The notes: generated by a model from the sequence alone, not told the origin. A stretch of 64,000 nt of DNA from Ashinkailepas kermadecensis (GCA_034440615.1 JAOTOM010005097.1:248001-312000), one strand, 5' to 3'; positions 31,136 through 42,899 are shown, counted from the first letter of the stretch. Translations and numbers: made by a program.

Positions 31136-33040
31136 TAGTTCTACAATGCTCTTTTGCTCACATTGCTCCCAAATCATTTGGCTGCATCACCAATGCGCTT
31201 GGGAATGCAACAGCAATGCGCTTGGGAAGATCGGTACAATAGTTCAACAACTATCTTGGATTTGATGTCGATTTCAGGAGTTCACATGGCGCCTCGAAGC
31301 TACAATGTATTATGTCGATTTGAAGGAGGAATGAGGCTATACAAGTCGAACATGACACAATTCTATGCATTTCGCTACCATTGCTTTTTCTTTTTACAAT
31401 AACGGTAACTCGGCTTTGTTGTCAAATCGATGGTGTCATTGCGACAATAACAAGACAAATTGAACTGTTCTGAAAGTATTGCGCACGTAGATAATTCACC
31501 ATGTCACAAACACCTTGATCTCGTTCGCTTCATTTATTCACTGGCATTTCGTGTTCCATATTGCATGTGTAACGCGTCATGAATGTCATCAGAATGCCAC
31601 ATGTTTCCGCATATTTCCCAAATTGGTCCCGTGTAGAATGAACAGAAGTGTTCAACATATGTGTTATATATGCCCAGCCAAGATACGATAACTCCTGATT
31701 GGCGTTTTACGAGAAAAAAAACCGACTGTGTTCACTGTGTTTGTCTTGCCTTCGTCGACAGGGGCATTAATGTCTCCGAGGAGTAGCTGGTCTGAATAAA
31801 ATAGCCGACTTGTGGTCGGCTATTTTATATAGCCGACTCAGAGCACATGCTCTGAGTGGTTTGAACATGGTGTAAAGTGTGGTGTATGCGATGTATATCT
31901 TACTCGGTACTTGTCAGTGCCTGTATACTTCAACATGAAATGATTTTATCCCATGAGTTATCCTGTAAAGAACTGAAAATGACGTTGGTGATCTTGGACA
32001 ACACGATATTAACAAGACAACAAGAACGCAAACGATATTAGATATCAACTGTACTTCATTTTTTTTATTCAGCATCAACGCTATCTAAACCCACTCGTGG
32101 CCGATCGCATTGTTGGATTCCTGCCTGGACTTCAAGCTGCTGCTGCTGAACCTACCCTGATGTCCCTTGTCACCAAAACGTGATTGATTTTACTGGTGTA
32201 TATATTCAGGAATGAAGTGTCCATGGATGCTATACGGCGGTCGTGGATTACCTGCCATTGAGCCTGGCTAGCTCAACTGCTAATAATTGGATGACAAATA
32301 GACTGCGATGACGGCAGCGATTGAATAGCAAACCAAGCACTTTTGTAAGTAATATCTACGGACTTGGAAACATGTGGCCATGTGCAGTCGGTGATTTCCA
32401 GGGTCCCCATACCACGACGGGTGCAACACAGTCCGACACTCCCAACCCAGCACCTGTTTTCCTGACAAATCATACTAATAACGATGGACGAAAAAGTGCC
32501 TCAAATATTTTGCAGTGAAACGACAGCTTTCATTCAGCGACGACTGTGGACTGTCAGGACCCCAACAGTAGAACGGAAACATAGTCTTGCAAGGTCTTGC
32601 TTCCATCGAAAATGAAACCCAGAGAATGGACATTTGTATTCGTTTTCCTTTTCATATCTGCACAGCACAGTGATATTGATATTTACTACGAGCTCGTATA
32701 TCATATTCATTCGCATCCAAATATACCTGCATTGCGTAACAAAGTGCTTCCCCGAGCGCGAATATTACGAGCCACGTGCCGATGCAACATTTCGGCACGC
32801 TGTGCCACACTCAGTAAATGCAACATAAACAATATGTGGAATTTACGGCATGCCCAGCGTGTTTATTTATGCACGTCCTGGGATGTTTTGCTGGCGATGG
32901 GGGCCTTCTTGCCTAAGCATGCTGCTTGTTGAGCTGTTGAAGACTGGAAGGCCGGATCTCCCCAACAGCTGCCTCTGAAGAACCTCTCATCGACCATCGT
33001 GCCCAAGAGGGGGAACTTCCCGCCGACTACGGCGTCTTAA
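31136..33040. other. Unannotated stretch
   Basis: AT-richer DNA with two perfect hairpins (listed separately). No gene recognised; the longest ORF is 111 codons. Confidence 0.4.
31797..31858. repeat. Two adjacent perfect hairpins
   Basis: The first is 31797-31829: a 14-bp stem containing AAAATAGCCGAC, loop TTGTG. The second is 31837-31858: a 10-bp stem containing CTCAGAGCA, loop CA. TAGCCGACT is repeated between them. The result is a compact double hairpin in otherwise plain DNA. Confidence 0.85.
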
Positions 33041-33410
33041 GACAGGACTTCCGCCCTGTGTCTGAAAATGCAGGATATTCTCTCCCGTGCCTGAGGGTAG
33101 GACATCCCTACCGTGTCTAAGCTCCCTCTTGTGTGTGAGTGCAGGACCCTCCCTCCCGTATGTGAGTGCAGGGCGTTTCCTCCTGTGTGTGAGTGCAGGA
33201 CATTTCCTCCTGTGTGTGAGTGCAGAGCATTTCCTCCTGTGTGTGAGTGCAGGACCTTTCCACCTGTGCCTGAAGATGCAGGAACTTCCCTCCGGTGCTT
33301 GAGGGCAGGACTTTCCCTCACATGTGTGAGTGCAGGACCTTCCCTCACGTGTGTGAGTACAGGATCTTCCTTTCCATGCATCTTCAGTACAGAGTACAGG
33401 ACCCTCCCAC
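33041..33410. repeat. 27-bp and related minisatellite
   Basis: GAGTGCAG recurs at about 27-30 bp spacing (33191 and 33218, for example), with GACATTTCCTCCTGTGTGT. Open on both strands. Confidence 0.88.
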
Positions 33411-34030
33411 CCGTCCCGTATCTGAGTATAGAACCCTCCAACCCGTCCCGTATCTGAGTATAGAACCCTCCCACCCGTCCCGTATCTGAGTATAGAACCC
33501 TCCAACCCGTCCCGTATCTGAGTATAGAACCCTCCAACCCGTCCGTATCTGAGTATAGAACCCTCCAACCCGTCCCGTATCTGAGTATAGAACCCTCCCA
33601 CCCGTCCCGTATCTGAGTATAGAACCCTCCAACCCGTCCCGTATCTGAGTATAGAACCCTCCAACCCGTCCCGTATCTGAGTATAGAACCCTCCAACCCG
33701 TCCCGTATCTGAGTATAGAACCCTCCAACCCGTCCCGTATCTGAGTATAGAACCCTCCAACCCGTCCCGTATCTGAGTATAGAACCCTCCAACCCGTCCC
33801 GTATCTGAGTATAGAACCCTCCAACCCGTCCCGTATCTGAGTACATGACCCTCCAACCCGTCCCATGTCCGAGTACGGGACCTTCCCTTCCATCCCGTCC
33901 CGTATCTGAGTACAGGACCCTTCCACCCGTCCCGTGTCGGAGTACGGGACCTTTTCTCCCGTGCCTGAGTACAGTTCCCTCCTGTCCCGTGTCTGAGAAC
34001 AGGACCCTCCCATCCACCACGACGCCAGCT
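33411..34030. repeat. 32-bp minisatellite, 14 regular units plus variants
   Basis: TCTGAGTATAGAACCCTCCA then ACCCGTCCCGTA repeats at 32 bp (33421, 33453 and onward) to about 33850. Diverged units (TCTGAGTACAGGACC) continue to about 34015. Because 32 is not a multiple of 3, all three minus frames cycle through each other without stops, creating ORFs of 246-518 codons. One unit lacks a C (33540), and C/A variants (CCTCCCACC or CCTCCAACC) alternate. Confidence 0.93.
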
Positions 34031-34064
34031 GTCTGAAAGTGGCGCGGCCGAGGAAGTGCCAGCT

Positions 34065-34440
34065 TCTGACTCCCACAGCGTCTAACTCCCACAGCGTCTG
34101 ATTCCCACAGCGTCTTACCCCCACAGCGTCTGATTCTCACAGCGTCTGACTCCCACAGCGTCTTCCTCCCACAGTGTCTGATTCCCACAGCGCCTGACCC
34201 CCATAACGTCTGATTCCCACAGCGTCTGATTCCCGCAGCGCCTGACCCCCATAACGTCTGATTCCAACAGCGTCTGATTCCCGCAGCGCCTGACCCCCAT
34301 AACGTCTGATTCCAACAGCGTCTGATTCCAACAGCGTCTGACTCCCACAGATTCCGATTCCCACAGCGTCTGACTCCCACAGCGTCTGGCTCCCACAGCG
34401 TCTGACTCCCGCAGCGTCTGACTCCCGCAGCGCAATGCTC
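34065..34440. repeat. 16-bp minisatellite, about 23 units
   Basis: ACAGCG lies at 34091, 34107, 34123 and 34139 and onward. The unit is ACAGCGTCTGACTCCC. A longer unit (GCGCCTGACCCCCATAACGT) recurs three times at 34190-34310, a higher-order structure. Confidence 0.92.
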
Positions 34441-34912
34441 TGACTGTCTTAATGGTGCAGTGGCATGCGCCGTCAGTGGAGACACCACAACACCAGCCAC
34501 ACTGGTCACACCCACCATCATCCAGTGAAACTGCAATGAATTGCAAACACAATCCTCGGCAGCAGGCTGTCCGACGCCCTTACCCTCAGGCAAGGAACTA
34601 TCTACAGATTCGAGAAGGCGTGGGGTAATTGGCTTCGACGCTGTTGTTGGGCGGCGAATTCATAGATATTCGCAATGGCAGTTGGTCGTCATCTCATTGT
34701 GAAAAATCAGTCTGGATAGGAAATTTACACCGTGTCCGTTCGTCCCTTCACAGATGCATTGTCAGCGACACGTGGATGTGTGCATGAGGTAGACCACGTG
34801 CAATCAGACCACGACCACCAATAAGTCAATCACTCGGACAATCAAGGCAAAGCAAAATTCGTGTTGCTGACAATGCGACACGGAACAAATGCAAACACGA
34901 ATCCGTCTGGCA
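34441..34912. other. Unannotated spacer between arrays
   Basis: No gene or element recognised. Confidence 0.4.
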
Positions 34913-37760
34913 CACGGCCGTCGCTGGCACTAGTCCGTGTTGGGCCCAGCTGGCTTCAGTCTCGCGTGGCCGGTGTCACTCTATGGTACCGGCCGTCGCT
35001 GGCACTAGTCCGTGTTGGGCCCAGCTGGCTTCAGTCTCGCGTGGCCGGTGTCACTCTATGGTACCGGCCGTCGCTGGCACTAGTCCGTGTTGGGCCCAGC
35101 TGGCTTCAGTCTCGCGTGGCCGGTGTCGCTCTATGGTACCGGCCGTCGCTGGCACTAGTCCGTGTTGGGCCCAGCTGGCTTCAGTCTCGCGTGGCCGGTG
35201 TCACTCTATGGTACGCCTCGCTCACTATGTGTTGGGCCCAGCTGACTTCTGTCTCGCGTGGCCGGTAGCCTGCACCGGCCACGCCTGCACTAGTCCGTGT
35301 TGGGCCCAGCTGGCCTCAGTCTCGCGTGGCCGGTGTCACTCTATGGTACCGGCCGTCGCTGGCACTAGTCCGTGTTGGGCCCAGCTGGCTTCAGTCTCGC
35401 GTGGCCGGTGTCACTCTATGGTACCTGTGACATCCGTCCGCTTGCCGCACCTAGTCCCGTGTTGGGCCCAGCTGGCTTCAGTCTCGCGTGGCCGGTGTCA
35501 CTCTATGGTACCGGCCGTCGCTGGCACTAGTCCGTGTTGGGCCCAGCTGGCTTCAGTCTCGCGTGGCCGGTGTCACTCTATGGTACCGATCCAGTGTTCT
35601 CAGACATCCGTCCGCGTCAGTAGCCGCACGCCACGCCTGCACCGTGTTGGGCCCAGCTGGCTTCAGTCTCGCGTGGCCGGTGTCACTCTATGGTACCGGC
35701 CGTCGCTGGCACTAGTCCGTGTTGGGCCCAGCCGGCTTCAGTCTCGCGTGGCCGGTGTCACTCTATGGTACCGGCCGTCGCTGGCACTAGTCCGTGTTGG
35801 GCCCAGCTGGCTTCAGTCTCGCGTGGCCGGTGTCACTCTATGGTACCGGCCGTCGCTGGCACTAGTCCGTGTTGGGCCCAGCTGGCTTCAGTCTCGCGTG
35901 GCCGGTGTCACTCTATGGTACCGGCCGTCGCTGGCACTAGTCCGTGTTGGGCCCAGCTGGCTTCAGTCTCGCGTGGCCGGTGTCACTCTATGGTATCTCG
36001 GATCCGTCCGCTTAGCCGCACCTAGCCTGCCCGTGTTGGGCCCAGCTGGCTTCAGTCTCGCGTGGCCGGTGTCCTCTATGGTACCGGCCGTCGCTGGCAC
36101 TAGTCCGTGTTGGGCCCAGCTGGCTTCAGTCTCGCGTGGCCGGTGTCACTCTATGGTACCGATCCAGTGTTCTCAGACATCCGTCCGCGTCAGTAGCCGC
36201 ACGCCACGCCTGCACCGTGTTGGGCCCAGCTGGCTTCAGTCTCGCGTGGCCGGTGTCACTCTATGGTACCGGCCGTCGCTGGCACTAGTCCGTGTTGGGC
36301 CCAGCTGGCTTCAGTCTCGCGTGGCCGGTGTCACTCTATGGTACCGATCCAGTGTTCTCAGACATCTGTCCGCGTCAGTAGCCGCACGCCACGCCTGCAC
36401 CGTGTTGGGCCCAGCTGGCTTCAGTCTCGCGTGGCCGGTGTCACTCTATGGTACCGATCCAGTGTTCTCAGACATCCGTCCGCGTCAGTGGCCGCACGCC
36501 ACGCCTGCACCGTGTTGGGCCCAGCTGGCTTCAGTCTCGCGTGGCCGGTGTCACTCTATGGTACCGGCCGTCGCTGGCACCAGTCCGTGTTGGGCCCAGC
36601 TGGCTTCAGTCTCGCGTGGCCGGTGTCACTCTATGGTACCGGCCGTCGCTGGCACTAGTCCGTGTTGGGCCCAGCTGGCTTCAGTCTCGCGTGGCCGGTG
36701 TCACTCTATGGTACCGGCCGTCGCTGGCACTAGTCCGTGTTGGGCCCAGCTGGCTTCAGTCTCGCGTGGCCGGTGTCACTCTATGGTACCGGCCGTCGCT
36801 GGCACTAGTCCGTGTTGGGCCCAGCTGGCTTCAGTCTCGCGTGGCCGGTGTCACTCTATGGTACCGGCCGTCGCTGGCACTAGTCCGTGTTGGGCCCAGC
36901 TGGCTTCAGTCTCGCGTGGCCGGTGTCGCTCTATGGTACCGGCCGTCGCTGGCACTAGTCCGTGTTGGGCCCAGCTGGCTTCAGTCTCGCGTGGCCGGTG
37001 TCACTCTATGGTACCGATCCAGTGTTCTCAGACATCCGTCCGCGTCAGTGGCCGCACGCCACGCCTGCACCGTGTTGGGCCCAGCTGGCTTCAGTCTCGC
37101 GTGGCCGGTGTCACTCTATGGTACCGGCCGTCGCTGGCACTAGTCCGTGTTGGGCCCAGCTGGCTTCAGTCTCGCGTGGCCGGTGTCACTCTATGGTACC
37201 GATCCAGTGTTCTGACATGTGCGCTGTAGCGCACCACGCTGCCCGTGTTGGGCCCAGCTGGCTTCAGTCTCGCGTGGCCGGTGTCACTCTATGGTACCGG
37301 CCAGTCGTCTGGCACTAGTCCGTGTTGGCCCAGCTGGCTTCAGTCTCGCGTGGCCGGTGTCCTCTATGGTACCGGCGTCGCTGGCACTAGTCCGTGTTGG
37401 GCCCAGCTGGCTTCAGTCTCGCGTGGCCGGTGTCACTCTATGGTACCGATCCAGTGTTCTCAGACATCCGTCCGCGTCAGGTGCCGCACGCCACGCCTGC
37501 ACCGTGTTGGGCCCAGCTGGCTTCAGTCTCGCGTGGCCGGTGTCGCTCTATGGTACCGGCCGTCGCTGGCACTAGTCCGTGTTGGGCCCAGCTGGCATCA
37601 GTCTCGCGTGGCCGGTGCCACTTTATGTACCGGCCGTCGCTGGCACAGTCCGTGTTGGGCCCAGCTGGCTTCAGTCTCGCGTGGCCGGTGTCACTCTATG
37701 GTACCGATCCAGTGTTCTCAGACATCCGTCCGCGTCAGGTGCCGCACGCCACGCCTGCAG
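34913..37760. repeat. 75-bp satellite with interspersed 110-bp variant units
   Basis: Type A units are 75 bp (34921 to 34996 and onward): CGTCGCTGGCACTAGTCCGT, GTTGGGCCCAGCTGGCTTCA, GTCTCGCGTGGCCGGTGTCA, CTCTATGGTACCGGC. Type B units (110 bp) replace the first part with GATCCAGTGTTCTCAGACAT, CCGTCCGCGTCAG and GCCGCACGCCACGCCTGCAC. B units lie at about 35588, 36161, 36345, 36457, 37016, 37448 and 37706, with a shortened one at 37200. There are roughly 36 units in all. 75 bp is 25 codons and two plus frames lack stops, giving ORFs up to 748 codons. Units from 37200 onward are more damaged. Confidence 0.95.
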
Positions 37761-39255
37761 TCACCACCGGCAAGGTCATCGTGCCGTGAGTGATGAAACA
37801 AAGGCGTGTTTCAAGGCTGACGGGCATCCATTGCTTAATGCTCCTTCGACGAGATACGTTCTGGGTGGATAGTGCGCCTTTCCATGAAAGTCTCCGGTGC
37901 CCATTGCAAATAGCTCAGGATTGTATTTGAATTTTGAGCCCGTCCACCTCATTAGACCTAATCATTATTCCATATTGAGTCAGTTCCGACCATTCGATTC
38001 GCGGTGTTCTCCGCTGAATATCTCGTCTGTGACAGGGAGGTGCTTACAATTCTCCTCATCTTATGTACAGAAGCGAGGCATTCAACATCCGTGGCAACAT
38101 CATCGGTTCCTTGTAAAGCCGTGCTTGGTGGACTAAAAATAGTCCCCGAAATAACTGCACTCTGTTAAGCTGCGCTCGAGAGGCTCGATTTAATTCAATA
38201 GCATCGGCAGAACTTTGCATTGCGTTTTCGCTCCCGTCAGACGAACATAAAGAAACACAGACACGACTGGATTTATTTCGGACGCAGCTCCCTTGTCACG
38301 AGCGCACGAGTTTGGCGCTCAATTTGTCAAATGCGGTGGCGCGGTCGGTGTGGTCGGGAGGGCTCGGCTCGACCGGGCCGGCTCGTCGGACGAAGAGGCC
38401 CCAGTCGGCCAGCGCTGCGCCATCGCCCCAGACCAGGGTCGTCGCCGCAGGGCGCCGTCGAAGCGAGCGCGTGGCCTGTTGGCGCGGGGTGTGACGTGTG
38501 TCGGTCTGCGATCGGTTTGGGAGTCGAATGTGCCTCGTCGGCCGGAGCCGGCTCCCACACGGTGGAGCAGGCCGTGACAATGCAGCTGATCCGGATCCGG
38601 GGCGTTGCTTCTCCCTTCTTCTTTTCACCCGGGCTCGGTTTGAGCCTCCATGAAGTAACCACGCAGTCGATTTCAGGAATTCTGTCGGCAGCCGGCGACT
38701 TCGCGAGCGCCTGAAGACATTGATGCGGTGCATTTTTCGCTGGAATTGTGTTGAAACCCATGGTGGCATGGTTAAGCATTTTGTCACTTCAACTGCCATG
38801 CAGCGACGTACCACAGTCATCGAATCCAACGCCATGTCAGTGCTGTAAGACAATCTAGCCATCTGACACATGACCGTGTCAACGGTACTTCGGAGTTTCT
38901 ATTGCCTGACAAGGGCCCATGAAGTTCCCATGAGCCGAACTTCCCGAACAGTTTCGTATCACCAGTTCCAATAGTTGGACGAATCTCTACGACGCTCCCG
39001 AGCCTTTGCTGAACAACCAGTAAGGATTTAATGGGAAATCACCTAATGAGACCGAGACGACGAGGAGATGAACCTCCGCCTCGTCACGACACGCTGAGCT
39101 CTGCACGTGATGAAGGGTCACGTTTCTGACTTGGTTGCCGCCCCGATAGTTGGATTGTTTGAGCGCCGGCCTGCATTGACCTCCCTGCGCTGGCAAGACA
39201 CAGTTCGAGTTCGGTGCACGCGCTCGCATTTGGCCACCGGCTGGGAAAGTCAGCC
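37761..39255. other. Unannotated stretch, partly GC-rich
   Basis: 38300-38600 is CpG-rich with ORFs on every frame. A 191-codon minus ORF (38296-38871) has Arg-rich composition and no recognisable domain. Near 39222 there is one stray unit resembling the 78-bp array (CGCTCGCATTTGGCCACCGG). Confidence 0.4.
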
Positions 39256-39443
39256 AGGTGGGCCGGCATCACGGAGTGGGGTTGTCACGTGACGATTGAT
39301 CACAATGTGACTTGAGTGGCGCTGGTCGGACGTTGACTGGCCGTGGCCAGTGCCAGTGTTCCTCCAGTTGTGTGACTGATGCCATGCTCGTCGACACTGC
39401 ACGACCTGCCTTATAGCGTGCTGCAGCCAGTAACAAGGAGTCA
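39256..39443 (+). repeat. Left arm of a long inverted repeat
   Basis: 188 bp, from AGGTGGGCCGG to AACAAGGAGTCA. It is the inverted match of 41044-41229, roughly 85-90% identical by eye, including GGGGTTGTCACGTGACGATT, GGCGCTGGTCGGACGTTGAC and CAGTTGTGTGACTGATGCCA. No target-site duplication is visible outside it. Confidence 0.85.
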
Positions 39444-39462
39444 CGGCCGGTAAGTCCGGGAT

Positions 39463-39835
39463 CGCGGCAACGCTCGCACTTGGCCACCGACAGAAAGGAT
39501 AAGCTGGCAACGGACTGGGTAAGTCATTCCCTTGTACATTCGCGGCAACGCTCGCACTTGGCCACCGACAGAAAGGATAAGCTGGCAACGGACCGGGTAA
39601 GTCATTCCCTTGTACATTCGCGGCAACGCTCGCACTTGGCCACCGACAGAAAGGATAAGCTGGCAACGGACCGGGTAAGTCATTCCCTTGTACATTCGCG
39701 GCAACGCTCGCACTTGGCCACCGACAGAAAGGATAAGCTGGCAACGGACCGGGTAAGTCATTCCCTTGTACATTCGCGGCAACGCTCGCACTTGGCCACC
39801 GGCAGAGACAGTCAGCTGGTAACAAACCCAACAAG
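39463..39835. repeat. 78-bp minisatellite, 5 units
   Basis: CGCGGCAACGCTCGCACTTG lies at 39463, 39541, 39619, 39697 and 39775. Each unit has GGATAAGCTGGCAACGGACC, then GGGTAAGTCATTCCCTTGTA. 78 bp is 26 codons and several frames are open on both strands (135-207 codons). GG|GTAAGT, a strong donor-like sequence, recurs in each full unit. Confidence 0.94.
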
Positions 39836-40354
39836 TCCAGGATCGCGGCAACGGAGCGTCCGTGTCGGAGCAATGGCAGTACGTTAAACTCTCTTTCTAA
39901 TTTGTGCCATTAAACTGGAATTGTCAGATCGAATGGCGAGGGTCAGGATCCACGCAACAAGCCTTAGTTACCATATAAACTATCCCGCACCAAGCGGTTG
40001 CGGAGAAGCCAACATTCAAACCGGGATTTAGGCTGTAGGATGATCGGAGCGGCGGACGGCAAAATTCCTTAAAGCGACTGAGGCACATTCTAGCTTGGGG
40101 TTGAGATGCTAAGCCCTTATACACTTGCCAGGAACGAGGGATAATTGATCTTCATGATGATCAAAGAGCCGTATTTCATAGTGGTGTAGAACAGAAGCTA
40201 GTTATGAATTAAGTTTAAGGTTAAGCTGTTTAAGTTTAAGTTAGGTTTATTTATAAGACTAGAGTTTAACGCTTGTTAACACGTATCGATTGATTCTTTA
40301 CGGAATGTTTTACGCACCCCTGAAAGCCGGAGTGCTTGGCCGATAAGTTCCAAT
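39836..40354. other. Unannotated spacer inside the inverted repeat
   Basis: No gene. A TTAAGTTTAAG-type AT-rich patch lies at 40200-40265. Confidence 0.4.
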
Positions 40355-40858
40355 ACCAGCAGCCAACGTTCGGTGTCACTCTGTGCCAATGGCAACAGCC
40401 AACGTTCGGTGTCACTCTGTGCCAATGGCAACAGCCAACGTTCGGTGTCACTCTGTGCCAATGGCAACAGCCAACGTTCGGTGTCACTCTGTGCCAATGG
40501 CAACAGCCAACGTTCGGTGTCACTCTGTGCCAATGGCAACAGCCAACGTTCGGTGTCACTCTGTGCCAATGGCAACAGCCAACGTTCGGTGTCACTCTGT
40601 GCCAATGGCAACAGCCAACGTTCGGTGTCACTCTGTGCCAATGGCAACAGCCAACGTTCGGTGTCACTCTGTGCCAATGGCAACAGCCAACGTTCGGTGT
40701 CACTCTGTGCCAATGGCAACAGCCAACGTTCGGTGTCACTCTGTGTCAATGGCAACAGCCAACGTTCGGTGTCACTCTGTGTCAATGGCAACAGCCAACG
40801 TTCGGTGTCACTCTGTGTCAATGGCAACAGCCAACGTTCGGTGTCACTCTGTGCCAAT
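40355..40858. repeat. 36-bp minisatellite, 14 units
   Basis: CAACAGCCAACGTTCGGTGT then CACTCTGTGCCAATGG repeats 14 times with almost no variation. Three consecutive units near the right end carry GTGTCAATGG instead of GTGCCAATGG, a spreading variant. Multiple frames are open on both strands, giving ORFs of 157-215 codons. There are no spacers, so it is not a CRISPR array. Confidence 0.96.
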
Positions 40859-41043
40859 GTAAAATCAAGGATTTTAGTGAAATTCACGCCGCTTGCCTGT
40901 CGTTAAATTGTACAAAGGGTCGCAACGCAACGACGCGATCTCCCCCCCCAAAGAGAGAAAAAAGAAGAAGCACAACACTGTGATGTCACCGATACTCAGA
41001 TTGTAGAGATAGGGAATTCAGTCAGGGTTCCGATGCGCCTTTC
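40859..41043. other. Short unannotated spacer
   Basis: No feature recognised between the 36-bp array and the right arm. Confidence 0.4.
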
Positions 41044-41229
41044 TGACTCCTTGTTACTGCCCGCAGCACGCAATTAAGCAGGTCGTGCAGTGTCGACGAA
41101 CATGGCATCAGTCACACAACTGGAGGAACTGGCATTGACCACGGCCAGTCAACGTCCGACCAGCGCCACTCAAGTCCCATTATGATCAATCGTCACGTGA
41201 CAACCCCATTTCGTGATTCCGGCGCACCT
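41044..41229 (-). repeat. Right arm of a long inverted repeat
   Basis: 186 bp, inverted relative to 39256-39443: begins TGACTCCTTGTTACT, ends GATTCCGGCGCACCT. With the left arm it brackets about 1.6 kb containing two minisatellites. It could be the terminal inverted repeats of a foldback-type or other non-autonomous DNA element, or an inverted segmental duplication. Confidence 0.85.
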
Positions 41230-41429
41230 AATCGAATCTGGAACGTGGCAGATTCGGACCAGCATTCAGCACGACCGCTGCGATTGGCGAACGTGACGTC
41301 ACGATTTATTGTCGATCCAATGGCGGCACAACTGCACCGCACGGCACCCGACCTTGGCAATGCGGCTGAGATCGATGGAAATACTGGAGGCACTGTGGCG
41401 TGTCGATGCTTGTAGTAATCTATTGTGCA

Positions 41430-41525
41430 GGAAGCAAGTCGACGCAATGTGACCGAAAGCAGGTCGACGCGGTGTGACCGAATACATGTCGACACAGCGT
41501 GACCCAATGACCGAATGACCGAAAG
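41430..41525. repeat. 28-bp minisatellite, 3-4 units
   Basis: CAGGTCGACGCGGTGTGACC and variants at about 28-bp spacing. Confidence 0.8.
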
Positions 41526-41584
41526 GCAATGGCAGGAAACGGATCAGCGTATTGACATACAGTCGATTCCTCCGACCTGTTCGA

Positions 41585-41795
41585 AGTGAGAGATACAGGA
41601 AGGGACTCGGTAACTTACACCTGAGCGTGGTGAGAGATGCAGAAAGGGGCTCCGGAACTTTTGCATAGTGGGGATGTAGAAAGGGGCTCGGGAACTTACA
41701 CCTGCGCGTAATCAGATATGCAGGGAGGGGCTCAGGAATTGACACCTGTGCGTAGTGAGAGATGCAGAAAGGGGCTCGGGAATTTACACCCACCA
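41585..41795. repeat. Degenerate minisatellite of about 42 bp, 5 units
   Basis: GAGATGCAGAAAGGGGCTCG and TTACACCTGCGCGTAGTGA recur with indels. Confidence 0.82.
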
Positions 41796-41941
41796 GTTTG
41801 GCACAAATTTTGGCAGGTTCACTGCATCGCCGGACGTGCCATGGATCTCAAGGTTGTCACTCCTCCATCGTCAGCGTGGGAAGGGTCAAGGCGTGTAATA
41901 CACTTCGCTGCCTAGGCATTCATCGAAGGATAACGTGCGGC

Positions 41942-42032
41942 GAACGTTAGCCTCCGTTGGCCTTTGTTGGCCTCCGTTAGCCTCTGTTGGCCTCCGTTGT
42001 CCTCAGTTAGCCTTCGTTGGCCTCTGTTGGTA
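41942..42032. repeat. 10-bp minisatellite
   Basis: GTTGGCCTCC / GTTAGCCTCC repeats about 8 times. Confidence 0.85.
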
Positions 42033-42899
42033 ATCGCATATCTTGCGCTTACCAACATATACCTACAAGTCGTCAGTGGACAAGCTCACTGTTGGGAGTG
42101 TGAGGGGCTCCACTGATAGGGGGGGGGGGAGGCTCCTCCACACACAGTGAGGGGCTCCACTGACCACCACAGGCTCATGAGTGGCTCGTGACCTGTGTCA
42201 CCACTGCCCCTCACCAGTGGCACATGACCTGTGCCGCTGAGGTCGGAAGGTCAGATCGCCTGAAGCTCGTTTCATCGCGTCGACTGACCACTGGCAGCTG
42301 CACGCTGGGGGTGGGGGTGGGGGTGGAGCGGTTGGCAATGCTTGCGGTGTGAGGATCGTATCTCTCAAAGACAGCCAACTAGTGGTGGAGCGATAAGGCC
42401 CCGTATAATCGTAAAGGTTCCTCCGGCTTCAGGCTTCCTCACCGATTATCTACCGTGCCCGGCTCACCTCACCTCGTCCGCCCCGAGTTCAGCCTCCTCA
42501 CCGCGGCATCATCCGCCGCCGGTAGCACGCCAGCACCAACGTGAACGACACGCCCAGCACGTGAGCTACGACGTGAGCTACCCAGCACGTGAGCTACGAC
42601 CCGCCGAGACGACGCTGCCGCCGCGGCTCGGGCGTCGCGTCAGCTGCCGACCGGGCGCGGCAGCCAATAACGAGACGGAGCGTTAGTGATTGTCGTTCCG
42701 GCACAAAACACGGCGGTCACCTGCCGCGGTGACGGGCGCGGTGACGGGCGGCGGGAGGCGCGGGAGGGGCCGCCGCCGGCCGTCGCCGGGAGGAGGCCGG
42801 GGGTGATCTGACGCCGACCCTGTCGACACGTGCTCGCAGCCCCGGCTTGGTGTCGCAGGTGTACCCAGCCAGACTCCAATGGCATCAGGTGTGCGCCTA
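42033..42899. other. GC-rich unannotated stretch with G-runs
   Basis: GGGGTGGGGGTGGGGGTGG (about 42308-42327) is a near-ideal G-quadruplex sequence. A G-run lies at 42120-42129. 42480-42800 is CpG-rich. No gene recognised. Confidence 0.45.

Noticed and set aside
33037..34593. 518-codon minus-strand ORF
   Set aside because: Crosses the 27-, 32- and 16-bp arrays. With periods of 32 and 16 bp all frames cycle, so absence of stops in one frame implies absence in all.
34983..37229. 748-codon plus-strand ORF
   Set aside because: Lies wholly in the 75-bp satellite; 75 is a multiple of 3 and two frames lack stops. Frame changes at 110-bp units simply swap one repeat translation for another. No domain.
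40355..40858. CRISPR-like array of 36-bp repeats
   Set aside because: Units are contiguous with no spacers, there are no cas genes, and the context is eukaryotic. It is a minisatellite.
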